50,865 bases of DNA from the NCBI GenBank assembly GCA_022771265.1, contig JALFCG010000143.1:1-50865 (forward strand). The letters run 5' to 3'. The DNA comes from Prevotella sp. (GTDB lineage Bacteria; Bacteroidota; Bacteroidia; Bacteroidales; Bacteroidaceae). This document shows, piece after piece, positions 31,551 to 39,955 of this stretch. Under the pieces are notes generated by a model that worked only from the letters and a program-made list of their open reading frames with translations, did not search any database and was not told where the DNA came from. Position numbers and translations under genes: made by a program. Within the stretch, counting starts at the first letter, position 1, and each line of letters opens with the position of its first letter.

Positions 31551-32322
31551 TATCTATAGATGTTTTATGGATGCTTTTGCTCATCGATTCATAGATGTTT
31601 GCCAGGTCGGGAGAATCGGTGAGCAGGGATAGATGTTTGTTGATAATATTCTCGTCGTAGCGAATGGCTGGTCCCGTCTGTGCCTTCAGGGGATGAATAT
31701 TGTGAACTTTCCTTGCCGTTTCATCGATAAGCGGCAGCAACATGTCAAAGGTCATTCCATGGCTTTCCATGATATGGGCAGCAAGAGCATAGCAGTGGTT
31801 GACAAAATTGCACGAAAAGACTGCGGCAAGATGAAGGTATTTCCTGTCCTGGCTTGTCAGTTCAACGACTGATGAGGAAAGGCTCTTGGCTAATTCGTTG
31901 ACGAGGACTTGTGACACAGGGTCGTTGTACTCGATGAAAACCGGGATTTTATTGAAACTCACTTCATAACCTTTTGAGAAGGTTTGCATAGGATAAATCA
32001 CGCCATAGTGCATGGCATTTCCCTCAAATATTTCGATTCCAACGCTACCCGCAGTGTGGACAATCACTTTGCTGGGGTGGGCAAGCGATATGGCATCAGC
32101 AATTTCCTTAAGCACGGAATCCTTAACTGACAGGATAAACACATCGGTTTCATCGCTCAAGTCGTCAAGGTTAGTTGTAGGTATGGCGTTTAATTGATTC
32201 GCCAACAATTCTGCATTCCCAGTGGTGCGGCTGAATACCTGCACCACCGTATGCCCGGATTTAATAATTGCCTTTCCAAGGTTTGTCGCAAGATTGCCTG
32301 ATCCAATAAGTGTGACCTTCAT
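31543..32322 (-). CDS. Rossmann-fold DUF2520 protein (ProC/NADP oxidoreductase-like)
   Basis: The 259-residue protein begins with a nucleotide-binding motif ([17 protein letters not shown]) and a Rossmann domain like that of F420/NADP-dependent oxidoreductases or ProC. A helical C-terminal domain of the DUF2520 type follows ([37 protein letters not shown]). The substrate is unknown. The gene lies between a nitroreductase gene (3 bp upstream) and kdsC (8-bp overlap), an arrangement common in Bacteroidales. Confidence 0.88.
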   Translation of the reverse strand: MKVTLIGSGNLATNLGKAIIKSGHTVVQVFSRTTGNAELLANQLNAIPTTNLDDLSDETDVFILSVKDSVLKEIADAISLAHPSKVIVHTAGSVGIEIFEGNAMHYGVIYPMQTFSKGYEVSFNKIPVFIEYNDPVSQVLVNELAKSLSSSVVELTSQDRKYLHLAAVFSCNFVNHCYALAAHIMESHGMTFDMLLPLIDETARKVHNIHPLKAQTGPAIRYDENIINKHLSLLTDSPDLANIYESMSKSIHKTSIDND

Positions 32323-32325
32323 AGC

Positions 32326-32853
32326 CTAAAACTTGTCAACGTGAACGTTTTCCCACTTAAGGTTGTCTTCGTTTTGGGGCTTTCGTTCGTCAGCCTTGTG
32401 ACCAAAGGCAATGATGCAAAGTGTTCTGTAGTTTGCAGGTATGTCAAGAATACCTCTAATAACCTCGTCGGCAGGAGTACCGTCAGTGAGTCCGCGTCCT
32501 CTCATTTGCGCCCAGCAGGAACCGAGTCCCAGTTCTTCCGCCTGGTATTGCATTGACACGGCAGCTATCGAACAGTCTTCAATCCAGCAATCGTTAGTCT
32601 GAGGGTCGCCTAATACCGCGATGGCTAAAGGTGCGCCTTTCATGAATTGTGACCCAAGGTCTTTGGCATCAGCCAACTTTTCTATATCGTTTTTGTTTTC
32701 AACGACAACAAACTGCCATGAGCGCTGGCTCTTCGATGTCGGCGACATGAGTGCAGCCCTTAGTATTGTCTGCACGTGGTCGGGATTAATCTCTTCTTCA
32801 GTGAATTTTCTGTGGCTACGTCTTATGCGTGCCAAATCCTTAAAATCAGTCAT
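32326..32853 (-). CDS. Nitroreductase-family flavoprotein
   Basis: The ATG at 32853 (MTDFKDLARIRRSHRKF) is used; the longer frame would begin at the -7 box. The 175-residue protein has the N-terminal RRSHRKF FMN-phosphate contact, SPTSKSQRSWQFVVV, and a C-terminal Gly-rich segment GLGSCWAQMRGRG. Members reduce nitro compounds, quinones or flavins with NAD(P)H as homodimers. It is the first gene of the operon with DUF2520, kdsC and maf. Its physiological substrate cannot be deduced. Confidence 0.9.
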   Translation of the reverse strand: MTDFKDLARIRRSHRKFTEEEINPDHVQTILRAALMSPTSKSQRSWQFVVVENKNDIEKLADAKDLGSQFMKGAPLAIAVLGDPQTNDCWIEDCSIAAVSMQYQAEELGLGSCWAQMRGRGLTDGTPADEVIRGILDIPANYRTLCIIAFGHKADERKPQNEDNLKWENVHVDKF

Positions 32854-32892
32854 AATTATCGTTTTAATGTATAAATAATGTTCTTTTGGGCG

Positions 32893-32900
32893 CAAAGGTA
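32893..32900 (-). promoter_or_regulatory. Probable -7 box of the nitroreductase-kdsC-maf operon
   Basis: TACCTTTG on the minus strand about 40 nt before the ATG at 32853. The -33 position is A/T-rich without a clear TTTG. Confidence 0.4.
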
Positions 32901-32931
32901 AGAATAATAGCTAAAAAAAATGTAATGATTC

Positions 32932-32962
32932 ATTGTTTTTTATGTTTTATTTATTATTTTTG
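32932..32962 (+). promoter_or_regulatory. Promoter of the FemAB-like gene, probably leaderless
   Basis: ATTG (32932-32935), a 19-bp spacer and TATTTTTG (32955-32962). The ATG at 32968 is only 5 nt after the -7 box, so the mRNA probably begins at or within about 2 nt of the start codon. Confidence 0.55.
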
Positions 32963-32967
32963 CAGCG

Positions 32968-33945
32968 ATGAAAGAAGTAACAGTTGCGGTATATAGCAGT
33001 AGTAAGGAACTGCCAAGCTGCGAAGGAAAGGTTTTTTTTCATAGCAGTGAGTTGTTCCGAATCTACGAGAATACGCCTCGTCATAGCCCGATGATGGCTG
33101 TGGCAAGACGTAGCGACGGGACTGTGGCAGGACATATACTCGCCGTTGTGAGACGACGGTCAATGTGGTTGCCGCCGTTCATGTCGTGGCATTGCCGCAT
33201 TCTCGGGGAAGGAGAGTACGACGTTGTGGAATCAGAACGGCAAATGTTGTTTGGAAAACTTATGGAGGCATTGGTAAGAAAAATGCCCATAAGGGTATCG
33301 TACATAGAACTGAGCCATCAGTCGTCAAAGATGTTTGGTTACAGTATATTGCGTGGACTTGGTTTCTTCCCTGTCAACTGGATGAATATCCACAATTCCT
33401 TGCACAGCAAGTCGCCTGAGGAGAGAGCCTCTGAACGTACATTGACACGTATAAAAAGTGCAATGAAAAAGGGTGTGGAAACAAGAGAAGTGAAAAACGA
33501 AAGGGATTTTCATGAATTCATGAGCCTTTTGAAGGCACATAACTATTTCAAACCCAAACGTTTTATCCCTGACGATGCATTCTTCCGTGACATTGCACGG
33601 ACAGGAGTAGGAAAACTAATGATAACCAATTATAAATCAACGACCATCGGTTGTTGCGCTTATGCAGTGTCAAACAATAATTCTTATCTTTGGTATGCTG
33701 GTTTCCTCAGGAAAAGATATAAGAAATGTTATCCGGCAGAAGTTACTATTTGGGCTGCCATCAAAAAGTCGTACAACGAGGGAATCGACCACTTTTGCTT
33801 CCTTGACGTCGGTCTTCCATATAGGGCGAACAAACTGCGCGATTTCATATTGAAGTTCGGTGGGAAACCTGTCAGCTCATTCCGATGGTTCCGATTTAAC
33901 AATAAAATGCTGAATGCCCTCATTTCAACGATATGGGGGCAATAG
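32968..33945 (+). CDS. GNAT/FemAB-like acyltransferase
   Basis: The 325-residue cytosolic protein has two halves resembling tandem GNAT folds, as in FemAB/peptidoglycan-bridge aminoacyltransferases and related 'peptidogalycan biosynthesis' proteins. An N-terminal half contains VAGHILAVVRRRSMWLPP and YIELSHQSS. A C-terminal half contains GVGKLMITNYKSTTIGCCAY, SYLWYAGFLRKRYKKCYPAE and the typical FLDVGLPYRANKLRDFILKFG. The donor and acceptor are unknown; modification of a surface glycan or lipid is possible. The TonB receptor gene follows after 22 bp without an evident promoter. Confidence 0.75.
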   Translation: MKEVTVAVYSSSKELPSCEGKVFFHSSELFRIYENTPRHSPMMAVARRSDGTVAGHILAVVRRRSMWLPPFMSWHCRILGEGEYDVVESERQMLFGKLMEALVRKMPIRVSYIELSHQSSKMFGYSILRGLGFFPVNWMNIHNSLHSKSPEERASERTLTRIKSAMKKGVETREVKNERDFHEFMSLLKAHNYFKPKRFIPDDAFFRDIARTGVGKLMITNYKSTTIGCCAYAVSNNNSYLWYAGFLRKRYKKCYPAEVTIWAAIKKSYNEGIDHFCFLDVGLPYRANKLRDFILKFGGKPVSSFRWFRFNNKMLNALISTIWGQ

Positions 33946-33967
33946 CTAATAACGATTATATGAAATT

Positions 33968-36352
33968 ATGATTTCAAACAAATATTTGAGAATAGTTATT
34001 TTTCTTTTTTGTACTCTCTTCTATACGAAAGTACAAGGACAGACGTTTTCACTCACAGGCTCTGTCGTAGATGCGGAAGGAAAGCCTGTAGAGTTGGCAA
34101 CTGTCTCTTGTGCAGGACAAGGAAAGGTGACTGTTACTGACTTAAGGGGAAAGTTTAATATAAATCTCCAAACAGCTGATAGCGTGGTGGTTAATTTTTC
34201 TATGATTGGCTTCAAGTCAAAGGCGAGGATACTTCGTAATCCTAAAGGAAAACAGACTCTGCGTATTGTGCTTAATCCGATGGAATCGCTAAAAGAAGTC
34301 GTTGTGACTGAAAAAAGACGGCAGACAACACAGACGGAACACCTTGATATCAAGGACGCAAGACACAACCCGTCGACAACCGGCAATGCGATTGAGGAAA
34401 TGGTGCAGCAACAGGCCGGTGTTTCTACCCATGACGAAATGTCATCGCAATACAACGTCAGGGGCGGCAGTTTCGATGAAAACGCGGTTTATATAAATAA
34501 CATCGAGGTATATAGACCTTTCCTCGTCAGGAGCGGACAACAAGAAGGGTTAAGTATAGTCAATCCTGACATGGTAGGAGAGGTAGCGTTCTCATCTGGT
34601 GGATTTGAGGCAAAATATGGTGATAAGATGTCGTCGGTCCTTGACATAACTTATGCCAATCCCACGTCTTCAAAGGCAAAGGCAACAATATCCCTGCTTG
34701 GGGCGAGTGCCTATGCAGGATTTGCAAGCAAGACATTCTCCATGAGTAATGGACTGCGGTATAAGACCAATAAGTATCTATTGGGATCAATTGACACGAA
34801 AGGAGAGTACAAACCCGATTTCATCGACTATCAGACATTCATGAGTTATCGCCCTGACTCGTTATGGAGTGTCGATTTCATCGGTAACATTTCCGAGAAT
34901 CATTATAATTTTGTTCCCGACAACCGCGAGACTTCTTTTGGCACTCTTCAAGACGCAAAGCGCTTTAAGGTGTTTTTTGACGGTCAGGAGAAAGACTTGT
35001 TCAGGACATTCTTTGGTGCTTTGGACATTACAAGACGAATTGGAAAACAGACTAGTCTCTCGTTGCTTGCTTCAGCATTCTACACTAAAGAAGAAGAAAA
35101 GTATGATATCATGGGGCAATATTGGCTTGACGATGTCAACTCTGCATCAAACATTGGCGTTGGAACATACATGGAGCACGCAAGGAACTATTTAAATGGG
35201 CATGTCGAGACACTAAAACTGTTGCTAAAGCAAAAGGTGGCAAAACACTCTGTGGAGGCATCAGTGGCGATGAAATTTGAGAATGTGAGCGAGAGTGCAC
35301 GAGAATACGAGATGCGTGACTCAAGCGGCTATTCCGTTCCTCACAGCCCACAACGGTTAGAATTGTTTTATTCACTTAAGTCGGAAAATGAGATTAAGTC
35401 ACGTCGATACGAAGGTTACCTTATGGACACTTACCGCTTTACAGGTGGAAGAGAACGACAGTCATATTACACATTGACTTACGGCGTGAGGTTCAGCCAT
35501 TGGTCGTATAACAAGGAAACGACCCTGTCTCCACGAGCATCGCTTGCCATTGTCCCGTCTTTCGACAGTAATGCCACATTCCGTGTTGCTATGGGGATTT
35601 ATTATCAGGCACCGTTTTATAAAGACCTTCGAGACACAGTGACAACAAACGGCCAAACGGTGGCTGTTCTTAACGAAAACATCAAGAGTCAGCAGTCAAT
35701 ACACCTCGTAGGAGCCTTTGACTATCGTTTCAAATGGCTCTCACGTCCATTTAAGTTCACAGCAGAAGCATATTACAAGCGATTTCACAATCTTATCCCA
35801 TATAATATAAATAATGTGAAACTAACATATTACGGGAAAAATCTTTGCAATGGATATGCGACAGGACTCGATATGAAACTCTATGGTGAGTTTGTGCCAG
35901 GTACAGACTCGTGGATAACATTCTCGCTTATGAAGACACGACAGACGCTTAACGGCATTTCCATTCCCATGCCTACTGACCAGCGTTATGGTCTAAACCT
36001 TCATTTCACCGACTATTTCCCAGGCATACCCCGTCTTTTGATGACACTCAGGCTTGCCTTTGCTGATGGTCTGCCTTTCGGTCCTCCACACAAAGGCCTT
36101 GAGAGCATGCAGTTCAGGGCACCTGCCTACAAGCGTGCTGACATTGGCTTGAACTATCTACTTTCCGACAATATAGGCAAGAAAGGCAGTACTGTCAAGA
36201 AAGTATGGCTTGGTGTGGATTGCCTGAACCTGTTTGGCATCAACAATGTCAACTCGTATTATTGGGTGACCGATGTCAACGACAACCAATATGCCGTGCC
36301 AAACTACTTAACAGGACGACGGTTTAACGGACGCATAACAATAGAATTATAG
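33968..36352 (+). CDS. TonB-dependent receptor with carboxypeptidase-like regulatory domain
   Basis: The 794-residue protein has a signal peptide (to about residue 24), an N-terminal CarboxypepD_reg-like beta domain (FSLTGSVVDAEGKPVELATV), a plug domain (VVVTEKRRQTTQ, YNVRGGSFDENAVYINNIEVY, GGFEAKYGDKMSSVLDITY) and a long beta-barrel ending ...NGRITIEL. This is the common Bacteroidetes domain order. No SusD-like partner gene is adjacent, so a classical polysaccharide locus is unlikely. The ligand is unknown. It is probably co-transcribed with the FemAB-like gene. Confidence 0.9.
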   Translation: MISNKYLRIVIFLFCTLFYTKVQGQTFSLTGSVVDAEGKPVELATVSCAGQGKVTVTDLRGKFNINLQTADSVVVNFSMIGFKSKARILRNPKGKQTLRIVLNPMESLKEVVVTEKRRQTTQTEHLDIKDARHNPSTTGNAIEEMVQQQAGVSTHDEMSSQYNVRGGSFDENAVYINNIEVYRPFLVRSGQQEGLSIVNPDMVGEVAFSSGGFEAKYGDKMSSVLDITYANPTSSKAKATISLLGASAYAGFASKTFSMSNGLRYKTNKYLLGSIDTKGEYKPDFIDYQTFMSYRPDSLWSVDFIGNISENHYNFVPDNRETSFGTLQDAKRFKVFFDGQEKDLFRTFFGALDITRRIGKQTSLSLLASAFYTKEEEKYDIMGQYWLDDVNSASNIGVGTYMEHARNYLNGHVETLKLLLKQKVAKHSVEASVAMKFENVSESAREYEMRDSSGYSVPHSPQRLELFYSLKSENEIKSRRYEGYLMDTYRFTGGRERQSYYTLTYGVRFSHWSYNKETTLSPRASLAIVPSFDSNATFRVAMGIYYQAPFYKDLRDTVTTNGQTVAVLNENIKSQQSIHLVGAFDYRFKWLSRPFKFTAEAYYKRFHNLIPYNINNVKLTYYGKNLCNGYATGLDMKLYGEFVPGTDSWITFSLMKTRQTLNGISIPMPTDQRYGLNLHFTDYFPGIPRLLMTLRLAFADGLPFGPPHKGLESMQFRAPAYKRADIGLNYLLSDNIGKKGSTVKKVWLGVDCLNLFGINNVNSYYWVTDVNDNQYAVPNYLTGRRFNGRITIEL

Positions 36353-36380
36353 CAGAATTAACAATATTTTCAACGCAATA

Positions 36381-36412
36381 CTTGTCGGTATTGATTAAAA
36401 TCACTATCTTTG
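36381..36412 (+). promoter_or_regulatory. Promoter of the mce-mmdA operon
   Basis: CTTG (36381-36384), a 20-bp spacer and TATCTTTG (36405-36412). The leader before the ATG at 36458 is about 42 nt. Confidence 0.65.
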
Positions 36413-36457
36413 CACAGTTTTTTATTGAAACATTATACATATTTAATACATAAAACT

Positions 36458-36862
36458 ATGAAGATTTCTCATATTGAGCATCTGGGCATAGCAGTCCAGA
36501 GTATCGAAGAGGCACTCCCATACTTTGAAAATGTACTGGGTCTGAAGTGCTATGCAGTGGAAGAAGTTGCTGACCAAAAGGTTAAGACAGCATTCCTGAA
36601 GTGTGGTGAGGTAAAACTCGAACTCCTTGAGCCAACATCACCAGAGAGTACTATTCAGAAGTGGCTCGACAAGGGGAACCATGGTGTTCACCATGTGGCT
36701 TTCTGTGTTGAAGACGGTGTGGCTAACGCTCTTGCAGAATGTGACGAAAAAGGCATTCGCCTGATTGACAAGGCTCCACGTAAGGGTGCTGAAAACCTTA
36801 ACATCGCATTCCTCCACCCGAAATCAACCATCGGCATACTCACTGAGCTTTGCGAACACTAA
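36458..36862 (+). CDS. mce: Methylmalonyl-CoA epimerase
   Basis: The start is the ATG at 36458 (MKISHIEHLGIAVQ), since the longer frame begins within the promoter. The 134-residue protein is a single VOC/glyoxalase-fold domain with the metal-binding pattern HLGIAV, KLELLEP, HHVAFCVED and GILTELCE. It interconverts (R)- and (S)-methylmalonyl-CoA in the succinate-to-propionate pathway. The decarboxylase alpha subunit gene follows after 110 bp. Confidence 0.94.
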   Translation: MKISHIEHLGIAVQSIEEALPYFENVLGLKCYAVEEVADQKVKTAFLKCGEVKLELLEPTSPESTIQKWLDKGNHGVHHVAFCVEDGVANALAECDEKGIRLIDKAPRKGAENLNIAFLHPKSTIGILTELCEH

Positions 36863-36972
36863 GACTTAAAGCCAGTGGCCTGGCTATAAGTAATTAAAAA
36901 AAAATAAGAATCAAAATATCAAAAATCCTTTTGGGGAAATAAACAAAATCAAATATTAAAGTTCATCAGAAA

Positions 36973-38538
36973 ATGAGCAAACAATTAGAAAAAATCAAGC
37001 AGCTCATCGCAAAGCGTGAAGAAGCACGCATGGGCGGTGGTGAAAAGGCTATCGAGAAGCAGCATGCCCGTGGAAAATATACAGCAAGGGAGCGTATTAC
37101 CATGCTGCTGGACGAAGGTAGTTTCGAGGAGTACGACATGTTCAAACTCCACCGTTGCACAAACTTCGGTATGGAAAAGAAACAGTATCTTGGCGATGGT
37201 GTAGTAGTCGGTTCTGGTACTATCGACGGTCGCTTAGTGTTCATCTTCGCCCAGGACTTCACCGTCAACGGCGGTTCACTTTCTGAGACCATGGCTCAGA
37301 AGATTTGCAAGGTTATGGATATGGCCATGAAGATGGGTGCTCCTGTCATCGGTATCAACGACTCAGGTGGCGCGCGTATTCAGGAAGGTATCAACGCTCT
37401 TGCCGGTTATGGTGAGATTTTCGAGCGCAATATCCTTGCTTCAGGTGTAATTCCTCAAATCAGTGGAATCTTCGGTCCTTGTGCCGGTGGTGCTGTTTAT
37501 TCACCTGCTCTTACCGACTTTACACTCATGATGGAGAACACTTCTTACATGTTCCTCACAGGTCCAAAGGTGGTAAAGTCGGTTACTGGTGAAGACATCG
37601 ACCAGGAGCATCTCGGTGGTGCCAGCGTTCACGCCTCAAAGAGCGGTGTGACTCATTTCACCGCTAAGACAGAGGAGGAAGGCCTTCAGATGATCAAGAC
37701 CCTGCTCTCTTTTATTCCATCCAATAATATGGAGACAGCACCCCGCAAGAAATGCACCGACCCGATTGACCGCCTTGAGGATGCCCTCAACGAGATTATC
37801 CCCGACAACGGTAACGAGGCATACGATATGTATAAGGTCATTGGTGGTATTGTGGATGACGGAGAGTTCTTCGAGATTCAGCCAAAGTTTGCCCGCAACA
37901 TCATCATTGGTTTTGCCCGCTTCAATGGACAGAGCGTTGGTATCGTTGCCAACCAGCCTTCAGTATATGCAGGTGTGCTCGATGTTAATGCCAGCCGCAA
38001 GGGCGCTCGTTTCGTCCGCTTCTGCGACGCTTTCAATATTCCAATCGTCAGCCTCGTTGACGTTCCTGGATTCCTTCCTGGTACAGGTCAGGAGTATAAC
38101 GCTGTCATCCTCCACGGAGCACAGTTGCTCTATGCTTATGGAGAGGCAACTGTTCCAAAGATTACTGTTACACTTCGCAAGAGCTATGGTGGTAGCCACA
38201 TCGTTATGGGTTGCAAGCAGCTTCGTGCCGACCTCAACTATGCATGGCCATCAGCCGAAATCGCCGTTATGGGTGCCTCAGGTGCCGTTGCAGTTCTCTG
38301 CGCAAAGGAAGCAAAGGCAAAGAAGGATGCAGGAGAGGATGTCAAGGCATTCCTCGCCGAGAAGGAAGAGGAATACAACGACCTCTTCGCCACTCCATAT
38401 CAGGCAGCTAAGTATGGCTATATCGACGATGTCATAGAGCCACGCAACACTCGATTCCGCATCTGCCGTGGTCTGGCACAGCTTGCCACAAAGCGTGAGA
38501 GCCTGCCAGCCAAGAAGCATGGCAATATCCCAATGTAA
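36973..38538 (+). CDS. mmdA: Methylmalonyl-CoA decarboxylase/acyl-CoA carboxylase carboxyltransferase subunit
   Basis: The 521-residue carboxyltransferase has the crotonase-like double domain of propionyl-CoA carboxylase beta and MmdA proteins. Visible motifs are YTARERITMLLDEGSFEE, the first oxyanion segment GINDSGGARIQEG followed by GPCAGGAVYSPAL, TGPKVVKSVTGE, the second-half motifs LVDVPGFLPGTGQE and GGSHIVMG, and AVMGASGAVAVL. It moves the carboxyl group from methylmalonyl-CoA to biotin on the carrier encoded two genes downstream. The genetic setting with mce favours propionate formation. Confidence 0.93.
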   Translation: MSKQLEKIKQLIAKREEARMGGGEKAIEKQHARGKYTARERITMLLDEGSFEEYDMFKLHRCTNFGMEKKQYLGDGVVVGSGTIDGRLVFIFAQDFTVNGGSLSETMAQKICKVMDMAMKMGAPVIGINDSGGARIQEGINALAGYGEIFERNILASGVIPQISGIFGPCAGGAVYSPALTDFTLMMENTSYMFLTGPKVVKSVTGEDIDQEHLGGASVHASKSGVTHFTAKTEEEGLQMIKTLLSFIPSNNMETAPRKKCTDPIDRLEDALNEIIPDNGNEAYDMYKVIGGIVDDGEFFEIQPKFARNIIIGFARFNGQSVGIVANQPSVYAGVLDVNASRKGARFVRFCDAFNIPIVSLVDVPGFLPGTGQEYNAVILHGAQLLYAYGEATVPKITVTLRKSYGGSHIVMGCKQLRADLNYAWPSAEIAVMGASGAVAVLCAKEAKAKKDAGEDVKAFLAEKEEEYNDLFATPYQAAKYGYIDDVIEPRNTRFRICRGLAQLATKRESLPAKKHGNIPM

Positions 38539-38548
38539 AATAAGAAAT

Positions 38549-38704
38549 ATGGCAAACGACAAAAATGTATATGCAGCCATTGCTTTAGCTCTTCATGAAC
38601 ATCTTGGCAACAATGTCCATGATGCTGTTTCCGGTGTGATAACGATTAATGAGCGTAACACGCAGTGGAACGGATTTGCATTAAGCATGACTGAGCATCC
38701 ATAA
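38549..38704 (+). CDS. Small 51-residue subunit, probably MmdE/OadG-C-terminal-like
   Basis: A short frame between mmdA (10-bp gap) and the biotin carrier gene (16-bp gap). It starts at ATG 38549 (MANDKNVYAAIALALHEHLG) and ends with ITINERNTQWNGFALSM. There is no membrane helix. The pattern of an Ala-rich helix, HDAVSGVITI and a Trp near the end resembles the cytosolic tail of OadG/MmdD-type subunits. In Veillonella the 55-residue MmdE is related to the MmdD tail and stabilises the decarboxylase. The tight operon spacing and length support such a role. I infer this by pattern, not by alignment. Confidence 0.65.
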   Translation: MANDKNVYAAIALALHEHLGNNVHDAVSGVITINERNTQWNGFALSMTEHP

Positions 38705-38720
38705 TTAGGCAGTATTTGAT

Positions 38721-39149
38721 ATGAAAGAATATAAGTACACCATAGGTGGTAAAAAGTATGAGGTGACAATAGGTGATATTATTGACAATATCGCTTCAGT
38801 CACTGTCAACGGTGAAGACTACAAGGTTGAGATGGAACCGGAAAAGGAACCTGAAAAGCCAAAAGTAGTGCGCCCCGTTGCACAACCGGCATCAGCTCCT
38901 GCCGCAACTTCTTCAAACAACCAACCTGCAAATGCCAATAATGCTGTCAAGGCTCCACTGCCAGGTACAATCATTGAGGTAAAAGTGAATGTTGGTGATG
39001 AGGTGAAGGCTGGCGACACTGTCGTTGTGCTTGAAGCAATGAAAATGGCTAATAACCTTGAGGCAGAGAACTCTGGCAAGGTGACGCAGATCTGTGTACA
39101 AGCAGGACAAAGTGTCATGGAGGGAGATGCCCTTGTAGTCATTGAGTAA
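38721..39149 (+). CDS. mmdC: Biotin carboxyl-carrier subunit
   Basis: The 142-residue protein has a small N-terminal beta domain, a Pro/Ala-rich flexible linker (about 40-75) and a biotinyl domain with the biotin-accepting EAMKM motif (Lys108), preceded by APLPGTIIEVKVNVGDEV. It shuttles CO2 as carboxybiotin between MmdA and a second active site. The gene closes the operon: a strong terminator follows at 39174. The membrane beta subunit that would use the carboxybiotin is not encoded here. Confidence 0.93.
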   Translation: MKEYKYTIGGKKYEVTIGDIIDNIASVTVNGEDYKVEMEPEKEPEKPKVVRPVAQPASAPAATSSNNQPANANNAVKAPLPGTIIEVKVNVGDEVKAGDTVVVLEAMKMANNLEAENSGKVTQICVQAGQSVMEGDALVVIE

Positions 39150-39173
39150 GCGATTCTTTGCGATTTCATCATA

Positions 39174-39213
39174 GTCCCTCCATTTGTCAAACTAAGTGGA
39201 GGGACTTTATTTC
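39174..39213 (+). terminator. Rho-independent terminator of the mce-mmdA operon
   Basis: GTCCCTCCA (39174-39182) pairs with TGGAGGGAC (39197-39205), a perfect 9-bp stem, followed by TTTATTTC. Confidence 0.8.
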
Positions 39214-39243
39214 ATTATTATATTAAAAAAAGTCCTTATATTA

Positions 39244-39275
39244 TTTGGTAATGTGAGGCAAATTGTGTAATTTTG
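39244..39275 (+). promoter_or_regulatory. Promoter of the WG-repeat-like gene
   Basis: TTTG (39244-39247), a 20-bp spacer and TAATTTTG (39268-39275), an exact consensus match. The leader is about 13 nt. Confidence 0.7.
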
Positions 39276-39292
39276 TCGAAAATAAAAGAATT

Positions 39293-39955
39293 ATGTCTAT
39301 GACACAGATTACACAAGACAATTTTGATGTCGAGTATATTGACATCATCGAGCAGGAGCGCATTGACAAGTTTGTCAGTGACGAAATGGAACGGCAAATG
39401 CACCGTTACATCAAGGCATACCATGGAAGTAAGGACATCATGGACAAGTTCATCCTTAGGCTTAAGGGAATGACCGTTGAGCAGAAGGAGGATGCCATTG
39501 CCGCATATATTGACATTAACCGTAAGGCTGTAAGCGGATTGGACCTTCAGATTGTGCTTGCGCGTGCTATGGCAAACTATTGCGACACGTATTTCTATTT
39601 CAAGAAAATGCTGGCTGACCGCAAAAAGTTTGACTTTTACCTAAAGCGCATCAAGGAGAAGTATGTCCGTCTTCACGAAGTGTTTGAGCAAGACGGTAAA
39701 TTTGGTATAAAGAATTACAAGGGTGACATTCTTGTCCAGCCAAGATACGATTTCTTGCGCAGGGTCTTTACCAATGTTGACAATCGTTCAAACATGCCAA
39801 TTATTGCCCAAAAGGACGGAAAGATGGGACTGATTCTTCCCGACGGTAAAGATACCGTCGTGGCTGATTTCGTATATGACGACATCAGCCTGCGCGACGA
39901 GTATCCTTATTTTGAAGCGACTAATGGTGATGAAACCATTTTGTTGGAAGTATAA
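39293..39955 (+). CDS. Hypothetical protein with C-terminal WG-repeat-like region
   Basis: The start is the ATG at 39293 (MSMTQITQ) or 39299, immediately after the promoter; 220 residues. The N-terminal 125 residues are charged and helical. The C-terminal part shows beta-repeat motifs like WG repeats (EQDGKFGIKNYKGDILVQPRYDF and QKDGKMGLILPDGKDTVVADFVYDDI, each G-x-x-G then a P/A-x-x-Y/F-D pattern). There is no signal peptide. No function can be assigned. Its end abuts the convergent DUF4861 gene without a gap. Confidence 0.65.
   Translation: MSMTQITQDNFDVEYIDIIEQERIDKFVSDEMERQMHRYIKAYHGSKDIMDKFILRLKGMTVEQKEDAIAAYIDINRKAVSGLDLQIVLARAMANYCDTYFYFKKMLADRKKFDFYLKRIKEKYVRLHEVFEQDGKFGIKNYKGDILVQPRYDFLRRVFTNVDNRSNMPIIAQKDGKMGLILPDGKDTVVADFVYDDISLRDEYPYFEATNGDETILLEV

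Noticed and set aside
36872..36887. AGCCAG/CTGGCT hairpin between mce and mmdA as a terminator
   Set aside because: It is followed by A-rich rather than T-rich sequence on the coding strand, and the genes belong to one pathway.
37766..38437. 223-residue frame inside mmdA
   Set aside because: It is out-of-frame within a highly conserved gene; the composition is typical of a shadow frame.
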